From assembly GCA_963281255.1 (NCBI GenBank), contig OY725501.1, forward strand, positions 2,147,674 to 2,211,673: 64,000 bases of DNA, read 5' to 3'. This DNA is from Aphrocallistes beatrix (taxonomy: Eukaryota > Porifera > Hexactinellida > Sceptrulophora > Aphrocallistidae). Shown one piece after another: positions 57,361-64,000 of the stretch. The notes under the pieces are model-generated. The model worked only from the letters and a program-made list of their open reading frames with translations. It was not told where the DNA came from and did not search any database. Numbering within the stretch: position 1 is the first letter of the stretch; every line of letters starts with the position of its first letter. The position numbers and the translations under genes were made by a program.

Positions 57361-57600
57361 TCGAATAGTAACCGAGGGAATTATTGAGTCTCAATACCTG
57401 AATCCTTACTATTAAAACTCGATAAAGGTTTATTTATATACTCGTACACCAAGGGGACAAAAGTATTTGAACACTTCATTATTTCACATACAAATTGAAC
57501 TAAAATGGGTCTATTCATGAAGAGGATTACTTCTAAATAGTATGAGATGCAGCTAATCGGATTCTAGATTTGAATAATACACATTCGAATTAGTCACAGT

Positions 57601-57787
57601 CAGGGTTTTTTTTAAGGATTTGCTCAGAGGGCCCTGCAAAAGATTAGAGGTCCCTTACCACAAAACATAACAGTACAAAAATATGTAGCTAAGTATATGT
57701 CAATACGAATGTTAAGAAATTAGAGGTCCCTGAAGAGAAATTAGAGGTCCTTTTGGGCCCTCTAATTTTAGCTTAAAGAAAACACTG
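57601..57787. mobile_element. hAT MITE, 187 bp, perfect 8-bp duplication
   Basis: CAGGGTTTTTTTTAAGG and CTTAAAGAAAACACTG form the ends; GTCACAGT is present at 57593-57600 and 57788-57795. The interior repeats AATTAGAGGTCCCT. Confidence 0.95.
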
Positions 57788-58077
57788 GTCACAGTTGAAT
57801 TTTTCGTAATTATCAATCAGTGGTACTTTATGCCACATATGTCCATTTTAACCACTAGACATGATGGCAAAGAATTACGTTTGGTGGCTCGGCTGATACG
57901 ATTGTTCATTAAGATGAGTAATTTATTAGATATGTTCAACTATGACTAATTCGAATTTGTAGATTTCGAATCTGAAATCAGACTTTTAGTATCTCTTAGA
58001 ATTTAAACGTATTGCCCTTCATGAAAAGATTCAATTTAGTACTATTTGTATGTGGGAAAGAATCAAGTATTCAAATA

Positions 58078-58420
58078 CACTCGAACCTCTCTTATCCGGA
58101 CCTCCGATATCCGGGCACCTCTCTCAACCGGGCAGCCCTTTCGACATTTAGTCAATATGCATTGTCCTATTTTCAAGTCAATTATTAACCACAATTCCAG
58201 CAATCATTATTTCATGTAATATTATTTTTTGACATTAATATGTAATTAGTAAAACTGTGGGTTTTGCTTACTGAATACTTACGTACTCGTATATTGTCTT
58301 GGTACGTAAATCTTATAGAATAACCTCATGTGCATAGACATGTTTTCGAATTATCCGGGAAAATTCTGTCATCCGGGCACCCTCCGGTCCGGCACTGCCC
58401 GGATAAGAGAGGTTCGAGTG
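58078..58420. mobile_element. pogo/Tigger-type MITE, 343 bp
   Basis: CACTCGAACCTCTCTTATCC and the inverse GGATAAGAGAGGTTCGAGTG, with TA at 58076-58077 and 58421-58422. The related Tc1 copy at 28705-29490 lacks it and shows the empty site. Confidence 0.95.
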
Positions 58421-58449
58421 TACTTTTGTCCGGTTGGTGTATGTATATA

Positions 58450-58923
58450 CAGTGGAAACCGGTTATAAGAACATCGTTGGGAGTAGAAAAAAAATTCTTA
58501 TAACCGATATGTTCTTATAACAGTGTTTCGGTTATAAGAACATGTTCTTATAACCGACATAAGAGATCAGATATGTCGGTTATAAGAACATATTTTGTTC
58601 TTTTTATCGTTTATAAGAACATCTACGTATTGTCGGTTATAAGAACATATTTTGTTCCTTTTATCGTTTATAAGAACATCTCTTGTCGGTTATAAGAACA
58701 TGTCAGAAATTACAAAATTGGTTGTGTATGAGTGAAAAAATGAGAACTTGACTACTAATAGTTCTAGAAATTATTAATAGAATGTTCTTATAACCGATAT
58801 TAGATGTTCTTATAACCGGTTCTGTTTAAATAGGAATGAATAGAAAAGAATCCGTTCCCAAATAAATAGTTCTTATAACCGACATGTTCTTATAACCGGT
58901 GTTCTTATAACCGATATTCACTG
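58450..58923. mobile_element. MITE made of GGTTATAAGAACAT repeats
   Basis: Ends CAGTGGAAACCGGTTATAAG and the inverse ACCGATATTCACTG, with TA at 58448-58449 and 58924-58925. The interior has over a dozen GTTATAAGAACAT motifs in both orientations. Confidence 0.9.
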
Positions 58924-59474
58924 TATATACGTATATATATATCTATATATATATATATATCTGTAACGAATTGATTGAACAAACTTCCACGCACAGAAAG
59001 CTGATTTTTGGCTTGTGGGAGTCTTTTGGCTATGGCTCCACTAAGTTCTGACCTCAGACGAATATGTAGACTCATCATGGAATTATGACGTCATTGTTAC
59101 CTTTTTATAACTAGAAATTTCAGTTTTTCGACTAGAACTCAGCCATTTTAGGTAATAGAAGGCTGAAATTTTAATAGAATGTGTATATTAATATATCTCA
59201 CATATAATGCAACTCTCATCAAAAAATGATCACTCATCACTGTTATGACGTCATCATTACGCATCAAAAATTAAAAAATGTAAATTTGGTGATTTTTCGA
59301 GTAATATCGATTATAACAGTAAGACAGACGTAATTAGAAATGTTATCTACCTTATAATTAATCAATGTGAGCCTAGGCGCCTCCGGGAGACACAAAGTGT
59401 CCGCCAGCCGCGCAACGCAAGCAAGCGAAGCCCGCTTGTAAAATGTCAAAATGATACCCGTTTGCCTCCACCTT

Positions 59475-59985
59475 TATCAAGCAGTCGCCACCCAGAGATC
59501 CCACCAATGCGCCGGATATCAAATGAGTGTCGTCTATCACAGTCAGGCTATATTTTAAGCAATTTTTTTCTTACTTCTAAAAGTTTTTTATTTCTGATTT
59601 ATTTTTTTTCTAGAATTTAGATTATAGTATAAATTTTTTATATATGACTAAGAAATGGTTGATTTTATATTAGCGTATTATTACATGATTGTGTTCGAAG
59701 TATGATAAATTTTACATTCCTAGCCAATATTGGGAGTTTCAGATGGCTTCGAGTACAATAACGTTTCAAATTTTTGAATTTATATTAATAAAAATCCCAA
59801 TATAAAATATTTTTTTTATTCCGGGGATTATATTTTTTAATCCTAAAAAAGAACAAAAAAAATTATTTAATCCTTAAAAGATACACTGATCACAGTGAGA
59901 CTTATTTAACAATAACTGAGCCAGGCTATATTCACTTGGTATCCTCCGCTTTTGTGGGATCTCTGGCTTGCGATTGCTTAATAAT
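59475..59985. repeat. Hairpin repeat family P, copy expanded by AT-rich sequence
   Basis: TTATCAAGCAGTCGCCACCC with AATGCGCCGGATATCAAATG and the inverse ATTCACTTGGTATCC, GGGATCTCTGGCTTGCGATT are the arms; an AT-rich stretch from about 59545 to 59880 separates them, so an insertion in the loop is likely. Confidence 0.6.
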
Positions 59986-59989
59986 TGAA

Positions 59990-60830
59990 GAATGAAAAAA
60001 GCTGGGACGTCCCGACAAAAGTGAAGGTTGGACGAGTATGAAGTTGGCATCGAGTTCTAGCAGTGAGATATGATCATCACATAGCGTCTAATTTCTCAAG
60101 AAATTCTGGATCAATCATGGTAAAACTTGTCCAGTGGCATAATCTAGTACGGGACTTTCCTTTAATTTAATAGTTAACTTACGTATATCACCTTCCCTCA
60201 CTCCACAATGATATTTGAATTTTACAATGCAAAATCCCCATAGACAATTTCAGGCACAACTCTGTATCACGCCTCCTCAATTTCTACTACATAAATTATG
60301 TTTGACTACATACATTATGTTTAACTTGTTATTTGGAATATGACTCAATATCCTAATTTTAACCTCGGGCATAGATTCCTTTAAGTAAGAGCAGTAGGCG
60401 TTCGATCTCGGATCCTGGAACTTGGGTCCAATGTGCATACAACCGCCTATCCGCGATCGGCCAGATACGTAGGGAGAAATAGGTATAAAGAAGCACGCGA
60501 ACTATTAATAAAGGTGAAGCGGCGTTGGCGCAAAAAGACATTCCTATGGATTTTGGTTACAGGAGTTGGGACGGATCATTGTGCTAGACCAGAAGTGGTG
60601 CAAGTTGGTCCGGTCACCCCCGAACTGAAACAGCCTAGCGAAGTCGCCGAGGACCAAGCCACGGTATATGTAACGACTAAGGAGAGTATAAGGGTACAGT
60701 GAATAATTGGGGCTACAGAATTGTAGAGGAAGAGCGAGACACGCAAATTCGGTGAATCAAAACTCAAATAAAGTTCAAAAGTTCAATGCAGGCGCCCTAA
60801 GTTCCCCGAAGTTCAGGAATTATTCAAATA
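59990..60830. other. Solo TTAA-element end and an unassigned open frame
   Basis: 60381-60440 (TTAA, then GCAGTAGGCGTTCGATCTCG and CTTGGGTCCAATGTG) matches the ends of the palindrome at 9495-10550. The following 89-codon + strand frame at 60433-60702 is more GC-rich than its surroundings and basic near its start (KVKRRWRKKT); I do not recognise it. Confidence 0.5.
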
Positions 60831-61365
60831 CAAGCTCACTTCGCTTGCTTGCCCTGCGGGGCTTGCGGACACTTTGTGTCCGCAGAGTCGCTTTGCGGGC
60901 GCCTGGAGTTACTCAATCTAGCCTATTTTGGGAAATTGTTTAATTTATATAAACATTGTAAACAAAAGTTAACAAATAATTTCTCATATGGATACGAAAA
61001 TATAATATCCAAGATCTACACCCCTGAAAACCCCATGTCATGGAAGCTAGTCTCTATCCTATTTTGGTAATTTGTTTACTTTATTTATCTATTGTAAACA
61101 AAAGAAATTATCATATCGATCTGAAAATATAATATTCGAATTCTACACTCCTAAAAACTCTATATCAACCGTTGGAAGCTAATCTCTAGCCTATTTTTGT
61201 TATTTATTACTTTATGTATCTATTGTAAACAAAAGTAAATAAATAATTTATCATATCGATCTGAAAATATGATATTCGAAATCTACAACCCTGAAAACCC
61301 CATGTCAACCATTGGGAGCTAGTCTCTAGCATAATTATTGAAATTCGTCAAATGGTGTTAAAAAT

Positions 61366-61730
61366 CTAGGTTGACTAATTCATAAAAAAATGGCAAGGAA
61401 TTATGAATTATTCGAATAATTCATAATTCAAGCATAAATTAATCAATCATGAACAAAGTTGACTAATTCATGAATTAATGACTAATTCGAACAATTCATA
61501 ATTCCTGAAATATGAATTATTCGAATAATTCATAATTCAGGAGTTATGAATTATTCGAATAATTCAGAATCCTGAATTATGAATTATTCAAATAATGCAT
61601 TCGTATAATTTATGATATTTTCTTGTAAAAAACTTTCAATTTCGAATAATTCTTCATAGGCTTGATGAATTATGAATTATTCAAATTATTCGAATAATTC
61701 ATTAATTCGTGAATTAGTCAACTGAGGTTA
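61366..61730. mobile_element. Palindromic MITE of TTCGAATAATTCATAATT repeats
   Basis: TAGGTTGACTAATTCAT at the left and GAATTAGTCAACTG at the right, with dense TGAATTATTCGAATAATTCA palindromes between. GTTAAAA occurs just outside both ends, a plausible part of a hAT-like target duplication. Confidence 0.7.
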
Positions 61731-61735
61731 AAATA

Positions 61736-62294
61736 TCCTTACTATTAAAACTCGATTAATGTGTATCTATCTATATATATATATATATATCTGTAACGAA
61801 TTGATTGAAGAAACTGCCAGGCGCAGAAAGCTGATTTTTGGCATGTAAGAGTATTTTGGCTATGGCTCCAGTAAGTTCTGAGCTCAGACGTAAATGTCGA
61901 CTAATCATGGAATTATGACGTCATTGTCACATTTTTAAAAGTTAAGCAATACAGTTATTCGTGCATAACTCAGCCAGTATAGGAGATATAAGGCTGAAAT
62001 TTTAATATAATCTTTATAGTAGTAGTTTATACTAACATATCTCACATATGATACAACTATCATAAAAAATGATGACTCATCATTTTGTTATAACGTCATC
62101 ATTACTCATCAAAAATTTAAAAATTGATAAATTTGGTGATTTTTCGGCGATATCGATATAACAGTAGGACAGACGTATTTAGAGATGTAATTTCCCTTAT
62201 AATTACTCAATGTGACCATAGGCGCCCAAAGGGCGCCTCTGGCGGACACAAAGTGTCCGCCAGCCGCGCAGCGAAAGCAAGCGAAGCGCGCTTG
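61736..62294 (+). mobile_element. H1 Helitron-like repeat inside F2
   Basis: TCCTTACTATTAAAACTCG at 61736 follows AAAATA, and the element ends CGCGCTTG at 62294 before TGTATATAAAGG. F2 copies without it read GAAAATATGTATATAAAGG, so insertion was between A and T. One CRE intact (about 61916); the other is TAACGTCA. Confidence 0.93.
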
Positions 62295-62652
62295 TGTATA
62301 TAAAGGTGTAAAAATATATGCATAACCTTTTTTATTGTTTTACACTATAATATAATTGAGAGATTTATATTAGTTAATGCTTTGAAGTATAAAAACAATG
62401 ACAGCCTACCATAGTGTCGTACAATGAGTTCTATTGTGAGAGTGAAGCTGTACATAGTATTGTATTGAAAAGGTGTGAAAATTTGTTTTCCATTTTTTTT
62501 GCAGAGGTGTGAAAATTTGGCTTAGATCTTAGTACTTAATCGTAGTCATATCATTTGACACCTAAAAGTCAATTTTCATATCTGTATGACTTCCCAATTC
62601 TTCAATCAATTCGGACAAACAAACAAAAATCCTAGCATTTTGATATATAAGA

Positions 62653-63054
62653 TATGGTAGGAAGCTATAAGATGTTCAAAAGTTCTGCGGCATAAATTAC
62701 CCTTGGTATCCTAAATAGCGAACTGTGGGCACCCAATCTATTTTTATTTTAAACATTCTAAGTGTGAATTGTTATTTAAAGTATTGTCTAAACTCCAAGT
62801 ACGGACCTTTTAAATCGAAGATGATGTAATAGCAAGTAAAATTAATATCCTTGTTTACCGCGGATCTCTGACATGACACTCTTATCGCGTTCTAGGGCTA
62901 CTATTTATTTATGTAGAATTCTTGGTTGAATTGAACCGCGGAATTATCTAATGCAGGGGTTTTCATCCGCATTAGAGCCGTGACCCACTTACTTAATTGT
63001 CGTTGTATTCACGACCACTCCATGGAATTTGTAATTATAACCCAAAATTTTTAA
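62653..63054. other. Unassigned, with one hAT-like end
   Basis: CAGGGGTTTTCATCCGC near 62954 resembles a hAT terminal repeat (compare CAGTGTTTTTCAACC at 43136), without a recognised partner. Confidence 0.35.
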
Positions 63055-63110
63055 ACCTTACTATTAAAACTCGATTAATGTTTGTTTGTGTACTATATAT
63101 ATACTATATA
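63055..63110 (+). mobile_element. H1 TC end with TA microsatellite
   Basis: CCTTACTATTAAAACTCG and ATTAATG followed by TA repeats; the palindrome array below is inserted in the microsatellite. Confidence 0.75.
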
Positions 63111-63116
63111 GATATA

Positions 63117-63949
63117 TGTTAGAACAAATTTGCGAAATCAACAATTATGCATAATTGTTCATTTTACAACAATTATGCATAATTGTTCATCTAATGTAAC
63201 AATTATGCATAATTGTTGTGAAATGAACATTTTTACATAATTGTTTTAAATGTAAGCAACAATTATGCATAATTGTCATCCTGACTCGCGCATTCTACCT
63301 GTCAGCTATCTGTAGCTACCTTAATGTTAGTAAAGACCTACAGCGTAGCTCCAAGTGTCATAATAAGTTTGACTGACCGTCGGAAGAGAAATTTTGGAAT
63401 TTCATGTGTTAGACTGAGCCTTACTTGGCTCCATACGGTTATGCTTGCTGTGTTATAGTGAAATTATAGTTATCTATGTGACAGACTGACTGTGTAGTGT
63501 CTAGTGTGTACATATACGTATATACTATACAATGACTGAAGGCTGAGCTCTGGTCCCGAGGTGCCCCGGTTTTCGGGGAGTCGACTGTACTACCAATTAT
63601 TTTTTTGTTCAATAAATTGGTTTTTCTTTGGAACTCAGTAGCACCATTAATAATTATGCATAATTGTTGCTTCCATTTTTAACAATTATGTAAAACTGTT
63701 CATTTCACAACAATTATGCATAATTGTTGCTTACATTATTAACAATTATGTAAAACTGTTCATTTCACAACAATTGTGCATAATTGTTGCTTACATTTTA
63801 AACAATTATGTAAAACTGTTCATTTCACAACAATTATAGATAATTGTTACATTAGATGAACAATTATGCATAATTGTTGTAAAATGAACAATTATGCATA
63901 ATTGTCGACAATTATGCATAATTGTTCATTTCGCAAATTTGTTCTAACA
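63117..63949. mobile_element. Foldback element built of an 18-bp palindrome array
   Basis: Inverted ends TGTTAGAACAAATTTGCGAA and the inverse, with TA outside both. Both arms consist of the palindrome ACAATTATGCATAATTGT and variants (about 15 occurrences), spaced by TTCATTTTAC-, TTCATCTAATG- or TTGCTTACATT-type linkers. The right arm has an approximately 62-bp unit repeated three times that occurs once in the left. The middle, about 63290-63640, is non-repetitive. Confidence 0.88.
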
Positions 63950-63971
63950 TATACATATATACGTATATATA

Positions 63972-64000
63972 TGTTAGGACAAATTTGCGAAATCAACAAT
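63972..64000. mobile_element. Start of a second palindrome-array element, cut by the window edge
   Basis: TGTTAGGACAAATTTGCGAA after TA repeats repeats the left end of the preceding element in the same orientation. Confidence 0.7.

Larger units (their letters stand above)
57447..58439. mobile_element. Tc1-type non-autonomous element, most complete copy
   Basis: Inverted ends CACCAAGGGGACAAAAGTAT and ACTTTTGTCCGGTTGGTG, with TA at 57445-57446 and 58440-58441. It contains two later insertions and no coding sequence of its own. Confidence 0.9.
57403..59438 (+). mobile_element. H1 Helitron-like repeat broken by nested insertions
   Basis: TC end at 57403 (TCCTTACTATTAAAACTCG). The TA microsatellite is split at 57445 by a Tc1-type element and again at 58448 by a MITE. 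H1 resumes near 58926 as TA repeats, CTGTAACGAATTGATTGAA, and ends CCCGCTTG at 59438 with A before and T after. Without the insertions it is about 560 bp. Two CRE octamers remain (about 59086 and 59245). Confidence 0.92.
60831..62652 (-). mobile_element. F2 Helitron-like repeat, copy 3, interrupted twice
   Basis: F2 begins at CAAGCTCACTTCGCTTGC, has its tandem units, breaks near 61362, resumes at GTATATAAAGGTGTAAAAAT (62295) and ends with the inverse of TCTTATATATCAAAATGC at 62652. Inside are a palindromic MITE and a complete H1. Confidence 0.88.

Noticed and set aside
63141..63930. Regularly spaced palindromes resembling a CRISPR array
   Set aside because: Spacers are short, repeated and inverted between arms, the genome is eukaryotic, and terminal inverted repeats with TA identify a foldback element.

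Overview
This window is AT-rich, intron-bearing animal nuclear DNA. One host gene is recognisable: the 3' part of a transportin-1 (karyopherin beta-2) gene on the + strand, with one exon at 6549-6835, a 5.7-kb intron and a 662-codon last exon at 12523-14511. Most other interpretable sequence is transposable elements in many stages of decay. The species cannot be named. The mixture (THAP/P-like, several hAT lineages, mariner with DD37D and DD37E spacing, Harbinger, Mutator-like, Ginger-type integrases, Helitron-like repeats, an XPG/CXC-type protein) suggests an invertebrate metazoan, perhaps aquatic.

Layout. 1-6.5 kb holds a Tc1 MITE, a decayed hAT gene, a decayed THAP/P-like transposase and a mariner relic. 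6.5-14.5 kb is transportin, its intron holding a Harbinger Myb-like pseudogene, a 1.06-kb TTAA-flanked palindrome and nested MITEs. 14.5-23.5 kb holds MITEs, two mariner pseudogenes (one split by a foldback element) and an almost complete DD37E Tc1-like element. 25.9-34.2 kb is a nest of Helitron-like repeats, a deleted hAT and a 2.1-kb palindrome carrying an XPG/CXC-type pseudogene. 34.2-36.1 kb is a foldback element interrupted by a hAT with an exact 8-bp target duplication. 36.8-42.4 kb is an integrase pseudogene cleanly interrupted by a 4.84-kb Harbinger element, inside which lie a 2A-motif exon and a Mutator/Harbinger chimeric ORF. 43-51.6 kb holds MITEs, a second integrase relic and more Helitron-like repeats. 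52-55 kb is one hAT inserted in another. 55.5-64 kb is nested MITEs, a GGGAT pentamer expansion and a palindrome array.

The dominant repeats are two related short families, called H1 (about 0.5 kb) and F2 (about 0.9 kb) here. Both start with 5'-TC, end in CTTG after a GC-rich three-hairpin block, and lie between A and T: non-autonomous Helitron structure. H1 copies also carry CRE (TGACGTCA) and AP-1-like (TGACTCA) sites, and their TA microsatellite repeatedly serves as a landing site for other elements. No intact autonomous transposase, tRNA, rRNA or CRISPR array was found.
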